NCBI GenBank assembly: GCA_964580185.1
Contig: CAZOJQ010000001.1
Span: forward strand, 62,001 to 126,000
DNA length: 64,000 nt
Origin: CAYWWY01 sp964580185
GTDB taxonomy: Bacteria; Thermotogota; Thermotogae; MWEM01
Reading direction: 5' to 3'
Part shown: positions 35,547-46,082 of the stretch, in pieces
Layout of the letters: every line of letters begins with the position of its first letter
How positions within the stretch are numbered: position 1 is the stretch's first letter
The notes under the pieces: model-generated
Databases searched by the model: none
Told to the model about the DNA's origin: nothing
The model's input: only the letters and a program-made list of their open reading frames with translations
Made by a program: the position numbers and the translations under genes

Positions 35547-36800
35547 TTGAAACGACTTTTTATCAGTGATCTTCATATCGGAGATGGATATGCAACGGAT
35601 GATTTTTCCTACGACTCTGAATTGGTACGTTTGCTTGACAGCGTTTTAGCCTGTGGGGAAGATGTTGAATTGGTGATTCTTGGAGATGGTCTTGAGCTCA
35701 TTGAGACGAAAATTGTAAAGGAAATTGGTTTGGTTCCTTTCGATGAACTCATTGATCAACTTGATGAACGGATCATCCATAGCATTGTACAGGAACATTC
35801 AGAAGTATTTCGAGCCTTTCAACGGTTTTCGCGTAAGAATTCCATAACGTATATCGTGGGGAATCATGATTACTATATGCTTCCAAACCTTAAGGTCCAA
35901 AATGCAGTGCGTGAAGCTTTAGGGGGGCATTCTCGTGTGCAAATCCGCCCATACTTTTACGACGAGCAATGGGGGGTGTTTGGAATCCATGGGAATAATT
36001 TCGACGCGGGAAATCGTTTTGTCAAAGACAAAAACGGAAAACTGATCCCTCCATTAGGAGATTTTATGTCCCGTTATATGATGGTTCACTTTGAGGAAGT
36101 CATTTTGCATACAGATGTTCCTGAAAACATTCTAAAGGATTATGATGATGTTCGGCCGAATATAGAAATGTTTGAATGGTTTGAGTACGTGATGAAAACC
36201 TATAATTTAAGTATCAATTTGCTGGAACTTTGGACTACGGAAATGCTGAAAATGCTTCAAACCGCTTATGCCAAACAGTGGATGAAAGCAAGCTTTCCTG
36301 TTGCCCACCATTTCTCCAAACTGTTCCTCAATCGGTTTGGAGGCATCCGAGTCGGAAAATCCATGGTAAAAGCTATATCAAAGCTTCGTAGTATGAAAGT
36401 TACAGACTACATGAAAAACCGCGCACGGAAAATTTTGCTCCGGGGAGGCGTAGATCCTGAGCATCGGCTGAAAGAATCTGCTTTCTATGGGTATTGTCCG
36501 ATGCCGGAGATTGACTATCAAAACCTTAGGGGTCTCATTTTTGGGCATCGTCATCGCCAGGATACCCTCATTCTGCCCTATGATGGACAATACAAATTTT
36601 ACGTGAACACAGGCACATGGAGAGCGGTCGTTGAGAAAGCCCCAAAACGAGATCAAAAAAGGTTTGTGAAACGCTCTGAATTATCCTACATTCGAATCAA
36701 TGACGAAGACCATGAACTCCATATTGAGACAATAATGGCAAATCGGATATCTCATAACAAAACAAAACCGGTTGTTTTACAAGGCGAGAAGGTAAGTTAG
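35547..36800 (+). CDS. Calcineurin-like metallophosphoesterase
   Basis: 417 residues from a TTG 6 bases after AAGGAAG. Dinuclear-metal phosphoesterase fold with all ligand motifs: ISDLHIGDG, LGDGLEL, VGNHDYYML, GIHGNNFD and FGHRHRQ. The long insert between GNHD and GHRH (about 200 residues, with a helical hairpin) is larger than in UDP-diacylglucosamine hydrolases, so the substrate is unknown. Its stop directly abuts the polA ATG. Confidence 0.9.
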   Translation: MKRLFISDLHIGDGYATDDFSYDSELVRLLDSVLACGEDVELVILGDGLELIETKIVKEIGLVPFDELIDQLDERIIHSIVQEHSEVFRAFQRFSRKNSITYIVGNHDYYMLPNLKVQNAVREALGGHSRVQIRPYFYDEQWGVFGIHGNNFDAGNRFVKDKNGKLIPPLGDFMSRYMMVHFEEVILHTDVPENILKDYDDVRPNIEMFEWFEYVMKTYNLSINLLELWTTEMLKMLQTAYAKQWMKASFPVAHHFSKLFLNRFGGIRVGKSMVKAISKLRSMKVTDYMKNRARKILLRGGVDPEHRLKESAFYGYCPMPEIDYQNLRGLIFGHRHRQDTLILPYDGQYKFYVNTGTWRAVVEKAPKRDQKRFVKRSELSYIRINDEDHELHIETIMANRISHNKTKPVVLQGEKVS

Positions 36801-39551
36801 ATGAACACCAAAGAGTTGTATTTAATTGATGGAACGGGGTTAATCTACAAGGCCTTCTATGGAATCCGGGAATTATCGACGACCTCAGGAGAACCAGTCA
36901 ACGCTATTTACGGCCTCGCCCGAATGTTGATTAAACTCTTGAAAGACAGAATTCATCCGCACGATTATTGTTGTTTCACTATAGATACGGCTCGAAAGAC
37001 CTTTCGCCAAGAGATGTTCGATGAATACAAAGCCACTCGTCAACAGACCCCGGAAGACTTGATCAAGCAAATCCCCGCGGCATATGAAATAGCGAACGCA
37101 TTGGGTCTTTATGTCCTAGGAGCGGAAGGATTTGAAGCAGATGACCTGATTGCTACGCTCGTTCAAAAGTTCGGTTCTCAATTTGGAAAAGTTTGGATTA
37201 TCACCAGTGATAAAGACTTAATGCAACTTGTAACCGATCATGTCCACCTTCTACGCGCAGAAACAGGTGTATCCGAACTGAAGAGATACGATCCCGAGCG
37301 CATCCAGGAAAAATATGGAATCGATGCTTCTCAGTTTGTAGATTATCTTGCTTTGATCGGTGATTCATCCGATAACATCCCTGGGGTAAATGGAATTGGT
37401 CCCAAAACTGCTGTCAAGCTTTTACAAACATTTTCTTCCATTGAGCAAATCTTCTCTCGCATCAATGAAGTAACCCACTCCTATAAGAACAAACTAGAGG
37501 GAAAACAAGATATCGCCTATTTAAGCAAAAAACTCGTTCAGCTGGATAACTGCGTTCCGATCGATATTCAACTGGAGCAGTTGGAATATCAGGGACTTGG
37601 AGAGAACCTCATCCCTCTTTTGGAAAAATGGGAGTTTCAATCGATGATCGAGGAGCTTCAGCAAAATCCGGGTCAGGAACGTATGTTTTCTCCCAATCAA
37701 ATTCACATTGCGCATAACACTGGATCGGATCTGAACCACAAAAAAAGGTCCGTACCCATTGAACCCGAAATTGTCACTTCGAAAACAAGCGCTGAGATTA
37801 TGGATCGGATCCAATCGGTTTCGGAATTTGGTTTCGATATAGAAACGGATTCTCTTGACCCTCTGACTGCTCAACTCATTGGTTTTTCCCTATGTCTACC
37901 TGACCGACAGGTCTTGTACTTTCCCATGAAGCACAAAGAGGGAGAAAACCTGCCTCGATCCATTCTCCAACAGATTCTGCATTTTGCTATTGAACATAGA
38001 ACCCTTTTGGTTGGGCATAATTTGAAGTTCGATCTATCTGTGGTAAATCAATTGGGGTTTCCTGTGCCCACGAACATTTTTGATACAATGGTTTCCTCCT
38101 ATCTTTTGGATCCAGACCGAAGAGGGTTCGGCCTAAAAGTCTTGGCAAAAGATCGCTTGGGGATAGAAATGGATTCCTTTGAAGATACACTTAGGAAAAA
38201 AGCAGGCCATAACCCGTATACAGACTTTTCAGAGGTACCGATCAAAGAAGCTGCTCAATATGCCTGCACAGACGCCTTGGCGACTTATGAACTGTATCGA
38301 ACAACGAATGAAGCATTAGAACGGGAGCAATTGGTTTCTTTGTTTCATGAAGTTGAAATGCCTTTGATTCCTGTTTTGATGAATATGGAAAAGAATGGAG
38401 TTTTTTTCGATCTTCCGTATTTAGCTCGATTATCCAAAGAATTTGGAACAGAGATCGAACGGTTGCAAGACCAGATCTATGAGCTTTGTGGGGAACCATT
38501 CAATCTCAATTCGCCTCGTCAGATCGGAAAGATCTTATTCGAAAAAATGCAATTACCCGCCAAAGGAAAAACCAGCAAAAGCAAAGTCTATTCGACCAGC
38601 GCGGCCGTCTTGGAGGAATTGGCTGGTGATTACGAAGTCGCTCGTTTGCTTTTAGAATATCGGAAAGTCGCCAAGCTCAAATCTACGTATGTGGATTCAA
38701 TTCCACTTCTTGTCCATCCCCAAACAAAACGAGTCCACACTTCTTTTCACCAAACAGGAACGGCAACAGGACGCTTAAGCAGTTCGGACCCAAATTTACA
38801 GAACCTGCCTGTGAAAGACGAAAAAGGAAGGAAGATTCGACAGGCGGTAATCCCCCAAAAAAAGGGTTGGAAATTGATTGGGGCGGATTATTCGCAAATC
38901 GAACTTCGACTAATGGCTCATATTGCCAATGATCACCAGTTAATTCGCGCGTTTCAGGAGGACAAAGATATCCATACCTTTACTTCCTCAGCCATCTTTG
39001 GTGTGGAAGAAAAAGAGGTTACCAATGATATGCGGAGGATTGGAAAGATGGTCAATTTCTCGATCATCTACGGAGTTTCTTCTTATGGTTTGTCTTCCAG
39101 ACTTGGTTTGAGCAACTCAGAAGGATCCCAAATTATCGAAGGCTACTTCAAAACCTATCCCCAAGTCAAGTCGTACATGAGTCGTATGGTAGAATGCGCA
39201 AAAAAAACGAAAGAAGTGCGCACTCTATTCGGCAGGAAGAGAAAGATATCTTGGATCGACGCTCATAATGGCCGATTGCGGATGGAAGCAGAAAGGATCG
39301 CCATCAATGCGCCAATCCAAGGGACAGCTGCCGATATAATGAAACTGGCAATGATCCGTGTTTATCAACGGATCCAGTCCGAAAGGAAACAGGCATACAT
39401 CATCCTTCAAATCCATGACGAACTAGTGATCGAAGCGCCGGAAGATGAAGCCATATCGATTGCGAATATCCTAAAGGACGAGATGGAGCAAATAGCTCCT
39501 CTTCGAGTCCCATTAAAAGTAGATGTAAGCATCAGCGATCATTTCGAATAA
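36801..39551 (+). CDS. polA: DNA polymerase I
   Basis: 916 residues. The 5' nuclease domain (about 1-290, with EGFEADDLIATL and GDSSDNIPGVNGIGPKTA) is followed by a 3'-5' exonuclease domain whose catalytic residues are intact: DIETDSLD near 345, the HNLKFD motif and YACTDALATYEL. The polymerase domain follows with motif A GADYSQIELRL (about 694), motif B RRIGKMVNFSIIYG (about 745) and motif C QIHDELV (about 871). A complete three-activity enzyme, unlike Bacillus or Thermus PolA, which lost proofreading. It fills Okazaki gaps and repairs DNA. Confidence 0.98.
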   Translation: MNTKELYLIDGTGLIYKAFYGIRELSTTSGEPVNAIYGLARMLIKLLKDRIHPHDYCCFTIDTARKTFRQEMFDEYKATRQQTPEDLIKQIPAAYEIANALGLYVLGAEGFEADDLIATLVQKFGSQFGKVWIITSDKDLMQLVTDHVHLLRAETGVSELKRYDPERIQEKYGIDASQFVDYLALIGDSSDNIPGVNGIGPKTAVKLLQTFSSIEQIFSRINEVTHSYKNKLEGKQDIAYLSKKLVQLDNCVPIDIQLEQLEYQGLGENLIPLLEKWEFQSMIEELQQNPGQERMFSPNQIHIAHNTGSDLNHKKRSVPIEPEIVTSKTSAEIMDRIQSVSEFGFDIETDSLDPLTAQLIGFSLCLPDRQVLYFPMKHKEGENLPRSILQQILHFAIEHRTLLVGHNLKFDLSVVNQLGFPVPTNIFDTMVSSYLLDPDRRGFGLKVLAKDRLGIEMDSFEDTLRKKAGHNPYTDFSEVPIKEAAQYACTDALATYELYRTTNEALEREQLVSLFHEVEMPLIPVLMNMEKNGVFFDLPYLARLSKEFGTEIERLQDQIYELCGEPFNLNSPRQIGKILFEKMQLPAKGKTSKSKVYSTSAAVLEELAGDYEVARLLLEYRKVAKLKSTYVDSIPLLVHPQTKRVHTSFHQTGTATGRLSSSDPNLQNLPVKDEKGRKIRQAVIPQKKGWKLIGADYSQIELRLMAHIANDHQLIRAFQEDKDIHTFTSSAIFGVEEKEVTNDMRRIGKMVNFSIIYGVSSYGLSSRLGLSNSEGSQIIEGYFKTYPQVKSYMSRMVECAKKTKEVRTLFGRKRKISWIDAHNGRLRMEAERIAINAPIQGTAADIMKLAMIRVYQRIQSERKQAYIILQIHDELVIEAPEDEAISIANILKDEMEQIAPLRVPLKVDVSISDHFE

Positions 39552-39563
39552 AGGAGGAGTTCC

Positions 39564-40490
39564 ATGAAATGGGTTGAATCCGTACCGAACTTCAGCGAAG
39601 GGAAAAGGCAAGAAGTTGTAGAAGCAATTATTCAAGAAGCGAAGAAAATAGAAAGAGTTTGGGTGCTTGATTGGTCCATGGATAAAGACCACAATCGCAG
39701 TGTCGTTACCATTGTAGGCGACGGAGAACAGGTAGCAAAAGCCTTGTATGAGATGACCAAAAAAGCGATGGAATTGATCGACCTTCGCACCCACAAAGGA
39801 GAACACCCGCGAATGGGCGCCACTGATGTCATTCCGCTAATTCCCTTGCAAGATACAAAGATTGAGGATGCACTCGAGATCGTCCAAGGCTTGGGTGAAG
39901 AGATTGGTAATTCCCTTGGGATCCCTATTTATTTTTATGAAAAATCGGCCACTGCGCCAAATCGAGAGAACCTATCTGATATTCGGAAAGGAGAATACGA
40001 GAAGTTTACGGAAAAAATCCTTTCCGATGATTGGATTCCGGACTTTGGACCTCGAAGGGTACATCCCAGCGCGGGTGTTACAGCAATCGGCGTTCGGGAA
40101 TTCCTCATCGCATATAATATCAACCTCAATACCCAAAATTTGAATATAGCCAAGTCGATTGCCAAGGCTATTCGCAATATAAGCGGTGGGTTTCGTTATG
40201 TTAAAGCATTGGGCATGGAACTTGAAGAGAAGCAAATGACTCAGGTATCCATTAATATGACCAACTTCAAGAAGACGACGCTGTATCGCGTATTTGAAGC
40301 AGTAAAAACGGAAGCAAGAAGGTATGGAGTATCAATCGCAAGCTCGGAAATTGTTGGACTGGTTCCTTTACAAGCCCTCGTAGATACAAGCGACTTTTAC
40401 CTTCAACTGGATGAGTTCCAGAAAGACCGTGTGATTGAGTACCGTCTTCTTGAATTGCTGGGAGAAGAAGCTAAATCCCAAAACGATTAA
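39564..40490 (+). CDS. ftcD: Glutamate formimidoyltransferase
   Basis: 308 residues, covering the transferase domain only with no fused cyclodeaminase. Transfers the formimino group from formiminoglutamate to tetrahydrofolate, at the end of histidine degradation. Seen: the N-terminal CVPNFSEG equivalent (SVPNFSEGK), DKDHNRSVVTIVG, LRTHKGEHPRMGATDVIP, GPRRVHPSAGVTAIGVRE and EIVGLVPLQAL. RBS AAAGGAGGAG. No other histidine-degradation gene is near. Confidence 0.94.
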   Translation: MKWVESVPNFSEGKRQEVVEAIIQEAKKIERVWVLDWSMDKDHNRSVVTIVGDGEQVAKALYEMTKKAMELIDLRTHKGEHPRMGATDVIPLIPLQDTKIEDALEIVQGLGEEIGNSLGIPIYFYEKSATAPNRENLSDIRKGEYEKFTEKILSDDWIPDFGPRRVHPSAGVTAIGVREFLIAYNINLNTQNLNIAKSIAKAIRNISGGFRYVKALGMELEEKQMTQVSINMTNFKKTTLYRVFEAVKTEARRYGVSIASSEIVGLVPLQALVDTSDFYLQLDEFQKDRVIEYRLLELLGEEAKSQND

Positions 40491-40515
40491 CCCAATGCAA
40501 ATAAGGAGATGATCT

Positions 40516-43500
40516 ATGCAGATCGTCCGTTTGCTCCGAAGTTGTTACGATGGGGATGAACACCTGGTTTTATACAACGATTCTTATAAAAGAGCAAAAC
40601 AACTCAATCCGAACGCGATTGGAGACTTTCCTGACCGACTGGCTTCTCGTCTTCACTTTTTTTCGAAATTCTCTCGAGCCTTTTTGGAACCCGATTTTGT
40701 TGACTTAAATGGAAAGTCTCCTTTGCTTATGTTTCCTTACTTCAATGAAAAAGACGGACAAGATATCCTTGCGGATCATTACTTACGTTTAGAGGTCGCT
40801 CAAAACTTGGTTTCCACTTTTGAATCTCTGCATCACATTTCTGCGGAGGGGTTTGGTGTATGGGGAATCCAAAACCTTCTTTTTTCCGATCAACTGTGCA
40901 TACTGCCCCCTTTATGGTTGAACCTCAAACCGAATGAACTAAAAACAATCCAAGAAGTGTCCGGTCTGTTTGTCGCCCCCGAACTTCTGGAAGGCAAACA
41001 TCCAACACCAAGATCGGACATCTACATTCTGGGGAAAATCCTTGAACTTTTGATCCCTCAGGAATATATTCCTTCTGTGCAACCGATTATATCGCGCATG
41101 ACTCACGGAGACCCAAATCAACGACCAACCCATTTCGCCCATCACTTTCAGCGTTATTCCTTTCAACAGATTTCTTTTTCTAGCAAAACCCCCGGCAGAA
41201 GGGAAATCGCATTTCCTCAAACCATCGAAAGACATCAAGAAGTATCCTCCCTCCTTCAATGGATTGAAACCCATCAAAAAAAGGGGATGACTTCTATTAT
41301 GCTGACTGGAGAACCGGAACTTGCGAAAGACCAGTTTATGAAGTCTATCGAAAATGAATTGCGGAATAGCGATTGGAGTGTCATTGAAAGCCCGGATTCT
41401 TCCGTTTTCATTAAGGAATTGGTTCAACTTATTGAAAATCCGGAAGTTGTTGGGTTAACCATGAAAGAACTGGAATCTCTATGGAATTGCGATATGACAA
41501 AACCTTCTGAAATACCGATACCAATCGTCCGAATGCTATTTTCCATCATTCCAAAGATCGCTTTGTGGGTACCCGATTGGGTTAAAATCGATCCCTTCCT
41601 TCTAGATCTGCTTAAAGAACTCCAAGAACACAGCGCCAATAGAACCGTTTTACTCTTTACCGCTGCAAGCGCAAACCAAAGTATTTGGAAGTTCGATTTG
41701 GAATATGAACTCCAACCATTTGATCGGAAGAAAACAAAGGCGATCGTCGAGAATCTTTTCTCCCCTGCCTTCACTTTAGAACACCCTGATTTCCCTCAAT
41801 GGTTATTTCATGTGAGCGGAGGATACCCAACGGATCTCTTCGATATTCTCCAAGAATTATCCAACCAGAATATGCTTACCATACAAAACAATCAATGGGT
41901 CCTCATTGGCGATTTCACAACACTAGATGGCTTCGAGAAGCGAATCAATCATTCATTATCGACTTTGGATTCAAATACCAAACACTTTATTTCCTTGCTT
42001 TCTTGCCTTTCCAGCACATTCGACCAAACAGAACTGGATTTGCTTTATGAAGTGATGAACCTGAACTCCGCGCAAAGGAAACCTTTCATTGAAAAAGCAA
42101 TTGATTCTGGTCTGATTATAAAAAAAACGGATGGGCCCTACTTTTTTACTCTTCAAACAACATGGAAGGATATGTATAGTGCCCTTGATCCAAGAAACAA
42201 AACGCCGATCCACAAAACCTTGGGTCAAAGCAAACTCCCTCTTTCAAAAAAAGCGTGGCATCATAAAAATGAAGGGAAAACCCGGACGGCTATTGCTCTT
42301 TATATAAGGGCTTCTCGCAAAGCCTTCTTCTCAGAAAAGAAGACCCAGGAGGCCCTAACCTTTCTGCATGAAGGCATGGATCTAATCAAGCCAGGTGTAT
42401 CTCGAGGATCAACCCACGATTTTTCCTTCGTAACCGCATATGAAGCCTTTTTGCTAACCCATTTGGGTATATCGATTCCAGACGGCACTATAGGAATCCT
42501 GCAAGAGCAACCTCGGTTTCTTCCATTGCTGATGACCCTACTCAATCAAAAACGGATTTTTCCCCAGGTGATCCATTTGTATGAAACAAGGAAAGATGGC
42601 TGTGATGAAAACCGAGCTCATTCCTCTTTGAGCCATTATCGGATCCTTTTTGAATATGCCTATGCTCTTTTCAAGTCGGGAAAGGGGGAGCTTTCATCGA
42701 ACATCGCCCGAGAAATTTTGGGTTCCATTCATCAAACCAAAGCCTATTTCTATCGAGAACTCCAGATCCGGTGCTATAGTCTTTTGATGGAGATATACCA
42801 TCAGACCAACAACGCGACCCAATGGTATGCTACAATGGAAAAAGCAGTCAATATCGCGGAACAACATGGGTTTTTCTACCTATTACCTCAAATTTACAGC
42901 GTCGCTTCTCAGTTTCTGTTTATCTTCGATCCGATTTCATCAAAAACTCTATTAAATAAAGCAATTACCGTATCGAAAAACCACCTTTCTCTTTACAAAG
43001 CTTCTAAACCTCTGCTTGAAATGGCATACAATTCCTTGTATTCGGGAAAGATCACACTTATGTTTGGGTTTTTGGAGCAAATCAGGCAAATGGACAAACG
43101 ATTCCATGACCCTGAAGTAATCGCTGAGGCATATATCCTCGAATCCTATTTCCATTCCTATAACAAACAACCCCAAGAAGCCCTTGAAGATTTGGATAAG
43201 GCTAAAAAGATTCATGTCAGTAGGAATACTCAAAAGCGAATAGCCCGCGGGATTGCAATTGCTCATATTCTCAATCATCAATGGGAGTCTTTAGAGGAAT
43301 ATATCCGAACGTTTGATTCAGAGTATCGATGGGAATATGGTTTTGATAATGCGTTGGCGATCTACCGTTCTAAGACAAAAAAAGAAATCCACGAAGCCTT
43401 TTCTCGGTTCCGGTCGGAAAATCGGTTGTTTGTTGAAGAAATGATGCTCGGCTTTTGGGAAACCCTTTCTCGAAATATCCCTGAGGACTACGAAGCTTTC

Positions 43501-44742
43501 CTGCAAACCATAATTATTGATCTGACAAAAGACCGTTTGAGCCTTTCACTATCATTAGCCCTTGAAGCGCTAGCGAAGCATTACTATATTCAAAATCAGC
43601 AAATGAAAGCCCAAAAAGCCTTCAAACGTGCGTTGAATATGTACAAAAATAACGGGTTCCACGAAGCGGCAAAAAAACTATCCGTATTTTTCCAAGGGAA
43701 AGAGGAATACATCGAAGAGGATTTTTACTATATTTCAAGTATTGTCAGCGCCAATCCAGATCCAACATCAACTGCTCGTGAAACGGTGAAGCGGATTGAA
43801 AAGACCTTTTATGCCCAAAGGGTCGAACTCGAAGTATTGCATGAGATTATCAATTTTTCAAAAACCATCAATTCGAATGCTCATGCCCCGGATTTGTTGA
43901 ATGAGTTTACAGCTTGGCTCGCAACTCTGGTGCCCTTTCGAAAAGGGATCATTTTCGTATCCGAAGGAGACCAAATCGTGCATCATGGGAGTTGCTTTGT
44001 AAACAAAGATGAAATTCCCGCGCTTATCGAAGAAGTGCGAAATGAATCAACACGGCCTCAAAGAAATCCGTTCCGAATAAAAAATGAGTTCCCTCTGGAC
44101 GAGCGAAAGAGGGTTACGCTTTATTTCTCAAATCCCAGCCTTTCCTTGAACCCCGAGGATTTTGAACGAATTGTCCTCCTTACAGAGGAACTGGAACCGA
44201 TCCTTTCCATGGCGGTTCGGAATTCCATGTCCTATCGATCCAGCATTTTGGACCCATTGACTCGATTATATACCCGTTGGTTCTATCAACAGCGATTGGA
44301 TGAAGAATTCGAAAAAGCAGAGCGGTATCAGTTTCCTCTTGCGATCATTATGGCCGATATTGATCACTTCAAGCTTGTAAACGATCAATTCGGCCATAGC
44401 AAAGGAGACGAAGTTTTACGGTCAATCGCATCCATTTTCCGGAAAATTTGTAGGCGGATTGACATTATCGGCCGATATGGCGGGGAGGAGTTCATTGTTA
44501 TCCTTCCCAATACTACGACAGAAAGCGCCTTTCAAATTGCTGAACGCTTACGGTTAGAAGTAGAATCAATGGATGAATTCCCCTTCCGAATCACAATGAG
44601 TTTTGGTATCGCCAACACGCAAGATCAACCGTTCGGTTCAGCACAGTCTTTGATTCAATCAGCAGACTCCGCTTTATTTCTTGCAAAAAACCACGGGAGA
44701 AATCGGGTATCCAGCGTATGCCATACCAAGCAAATTCCCTAA
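40516..44742 (+). CDS. Giant pseudokinase / degenerate ATPase / TPR / GGDEF protein
   Basis: 1408 residues, no membrane segment. Residues 1 to about 215 resemble a protein-kinase C-lobe: FVAPELLEGKHPTPRSDIYILG holds the APE and subdomain-IX Asp positions, and DPNQRPT the late Arg, but the catalytic HRD and DFG motifs are missing (the loop reads GIQNLLFSD). Residues about 230-420 resemble a STAND/AAA ATPase with a broken P-loop, TGEPELAKD. About 560-1080 is helical, TPR-like. About 1110-1230 may be a GAF domain. The C-terminus is a GGDEF domain with DIDHFKLVNDQFGH, GGEEF at 1322-1326 and the inhibitory RxxD site (RRID), so it should make cyclic di-GMP. It resembles PknK/LuxR-type signal integrators with a cyclase output. 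Confidence 0.85.
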   Translation: MQIVRLLRSCYDGDEHLVLYNDSYKRAKQLNPNAIGDFPDRLASRLHFFSKFSRAFLEPDFVDLNGKSPLLMFPYFNEKDGQDILADHYLRLEVAQNLVSTFESLHHISAEGFGVWGIQNLLFSDQLCILPPLWLNLKPNELKTIQEVSGLFVAPELLEGKHPTPRSDIYILGKILELLIPQEYIPSVQPIISRMTHGDPNQRPTHFAHHFQRYSFQQISFSSKTPGRREIAFPQTIERHQEVSSLLQWIETHQKKGMTSIMLTGEPELAKDQFMKSIENELRNSDWSVIESPDSSVFIKELVQLIENPEVVGLTMKELESLWNCDMTKPSEIPIPIVRMLFSIIPKIALWVPDWVKIDPFLLDLLKELQEHSANRTVLLFTAASANQSIWKFDLEYELQPFDRKKTKAIVENLFSPAFTLEHPDFPQWLFHVSGGYPTDLFDILQELSNQNMLTIQNNQWVLIGDFTTLDGFEKRINHSLSTLDSNTKHFISLLSCLSSTFDQTELDLLYEVMNLNSAQRKPFIEKAIDSGLIIKKTDGPYFFTLQTTWKDMYSALDPRNKTPIHKTLGQSKLPLSKKAWHHKNEGKTRTAIALYIRASRKAFFSEKKTQEALTFLHEGMDLIKPGVSRGSTHDFSFVTAYEAFLLTHLGISIPDGTIGILQEQPRFLPLLMTLLNQKRIFPQVIHLYETRKDGCDENRAHSSLSHYRILFEYAYALFKSGKGELSSNIAREILGSIHQTKAYFYRELQIRCYSLLMEIYHQTNNATQWYATMEKAVNIAEQHGFFYLLPQIYSVASQFLFIFDPISSKTLLNKAITVSKNHLSLYKASKPLLEMAYNSLYSGKITLMFGFLEQIRQMDKRFHDPEVIAEAYILESYFHSYNKQPQEALEDLDKAKKIHVSRNTQKRIARGIAIAHILNHQWESLEEYIRTFDSEYRWEYGFDNALAIYRSKTKKEIHEAFSRFRSENRLFVEEMMLGFWETLSRNIPEDYEAFLQTIIIDLTKDRLSLSLSLALEALAKHYYIQNQQMKAQKAFKRALNMYKNNGFHEAAKKLSVFFQGKEEYIEEDFYYISSIVSANPDPTSTARETVKRIEKTFYAQRVELEVLHEIINFSKTINSNAHAPDLLNEFTAWLATLVPFRKGIIFVSEGDQIVHHGSCFVNKDEIPALIEEVRNESTRPQRNPFRIKNEFPLDERKRVTLYFSNPSLSLNPEDFERIVLLTEELEPILSMAVRNSMSYRSSILDPLTRLYTRWFYQQRLDEEFEKAERYQFPLAIIMADIDHFKLVNDQFGHSKGDEVLRSIASIFRKICRRIDIIGRYGGEEFIVILPNTTTESAFQIAERLRLEVESMDEFPFRITMSFGIANTQDQPFGSAQSLIQSADSALFLAKNHGRNRVSSVCHTKQIP

Positions 44743-46082
44743 AAAGGTGGCGGTTCGGAGGTCTCTTTTTTTTCTTTTGTTTCGTCGCGCTTTCTCCTTC
44801 TGTCCAATGTCAAGAAATTACCTTTTCCATTACCGGAGTGATCCCAGTGGAACGAATGAGCATTCCTTCATCTTTGTTTGATTTGGAGCAAATCGAGTTG
44901 TTCTTAGTTGTACGACCAGATATGTCTATTTTCATACCCCCTTTTTCCCAGACGCAAGCGCAAGAATCCATATTGGTCATACGCTCTCATATTGAACCAC
45001 AAACCAAACGGCTCCAACAGAGAGAAATTGTTACTCCTGTGCTTCACTCGATTCCAGAACCTTTTCCATTCTTGTTTTCCGCACCACGATTGGAAATATT
45101 CCCCACTAGTCCACAAATCGAGGTTCCCGATATTCGTAGCAGCTCATTTTTCAAAGATCCCGTATATGAACGATTGTTTCAGCATCCAAGTGACTTGTAC
45201 CATAAGAAAAAGGAGATCATCCGTTGGCCAGATCCCATCCAAGTTGCTCTTTTTGATCCCCCAGAACAAGTAGGCTTTTTTGAAACAATCACCATCGATC
45301 CCAAAACCAAGGAAATGCTACCGTTGCTCGTGTTCGTTGAGCTCGGGTTTCTGGTTTCGGAAGAGTTTCTTATCTCGTTGAACACGCCATTCTTCTATTT
45401 CCATAAGGAGATGGCTCCGATCGATGAGGGGTTGGTTCAGCTTGGTCTTCAATTGGGAGATTCGTGGTTTTTTGGCTCTTGGGACGATAGGCATACTGAA
45501 TTCTCCTTTCTTCTGCATCCGGTTCACTTTTTTGCAGGAATATCCGGAACAACCTTTCACATGGGGGGATGGGTTCTTGATTGGCCATTACGCTCCATTG
45601 ATCTTGGAATTGCAGCCATTGAAAACAAAATCCTACCGATAATTCGGTGGATGCTGAATTGGCCCCAATCTTCCAGCGTTGGTTTAATCATCCAGTCACC
45701 CGATCTGTATGGACCTTTCGTTCATATGGATTTCGGTTCATTCTATGCGGGGTTTTTTGGTGGAATCCATATGAACGAATTAGATTGGGCATGGTTTATC
45801 AATGCGGGTTGGGCCACAAACCATCCGATCGGGATAAAAGCCCAAGTCCAGATGGGAATGGATCCTACCACTTTTGTTCGGGTTAATCTAAGACTCGATT
45901 ACCCCCTCACAAATACCGTTAAATTTTTCGTTTCCAATCAACTCACATATGTTCCTTTTGAAACAAGTTTTGGGGGAAAAGCGCGAATGGGAGTTTCCAT
46001 TGGAAATATCGACTTTTCGCTGCTTGTTGACTATCAAGATCAAGGGGTGAGGTATGGTGCCATCATCGGAGCCCGTTTCTGA
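44718..46082 (+). CDS. Probable outer-membrane beta-barrel protein, unknown family
   Basis: 454 codons, overlapping the GGDEF gene by 25 bases. Residues about 10-31 are a signal peptide (GGLFFFFCFVALSPSVQC). A proline-rich segment of about 130 residues follows, then a C-terminal part of alternating hydrophobic/aromatic strands ending in YGAIIGARF. A terminal Phe preceded by alternating residues is the insertion signal of outer-membrane barrels. No homology recognised. If correct, the organism is a diderm. Confidence 0.65.
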   Translation: MPYQANSLKRWRFGGLFFFFCFVALSPSVQCQEITFSITGVIPVERMSIPSSLFDLEQIELFLVVRPDMSIFIPPFSQTQAQESILVIRSHIEPQTKRLQQREIVTPVLHSIPEPFPFLFSAPRLEIFPTSPQIEVPDIRSSSFFKDPVYERLFQHPSDLYHKKKEIIRWPDPIQVALFDPPEQVGFFETITIDPKTKEMLPLLVFVELGFLVSEEFLISLNTPFFYFHKEMAPIDEGLVQLGLQLGDSWFFGSWDDRHTEFSFLLHPVHFFAGISGTTFHMGGWVLDWPLRSIDLGIAAIENKILPIIRWMLNWPQSSSVGLIIQSPDLYGPFVHMDFGSFYAGFFGGIHMNELDWAWFINAGWATNHPIGIKAQVQMGMDPTTFVRVNLRLDYPLTNTVKFFVSNQLTYVPFETSFGGKARMGVSIGNIDFSLLVDYQDQGVRYGAIIGARF

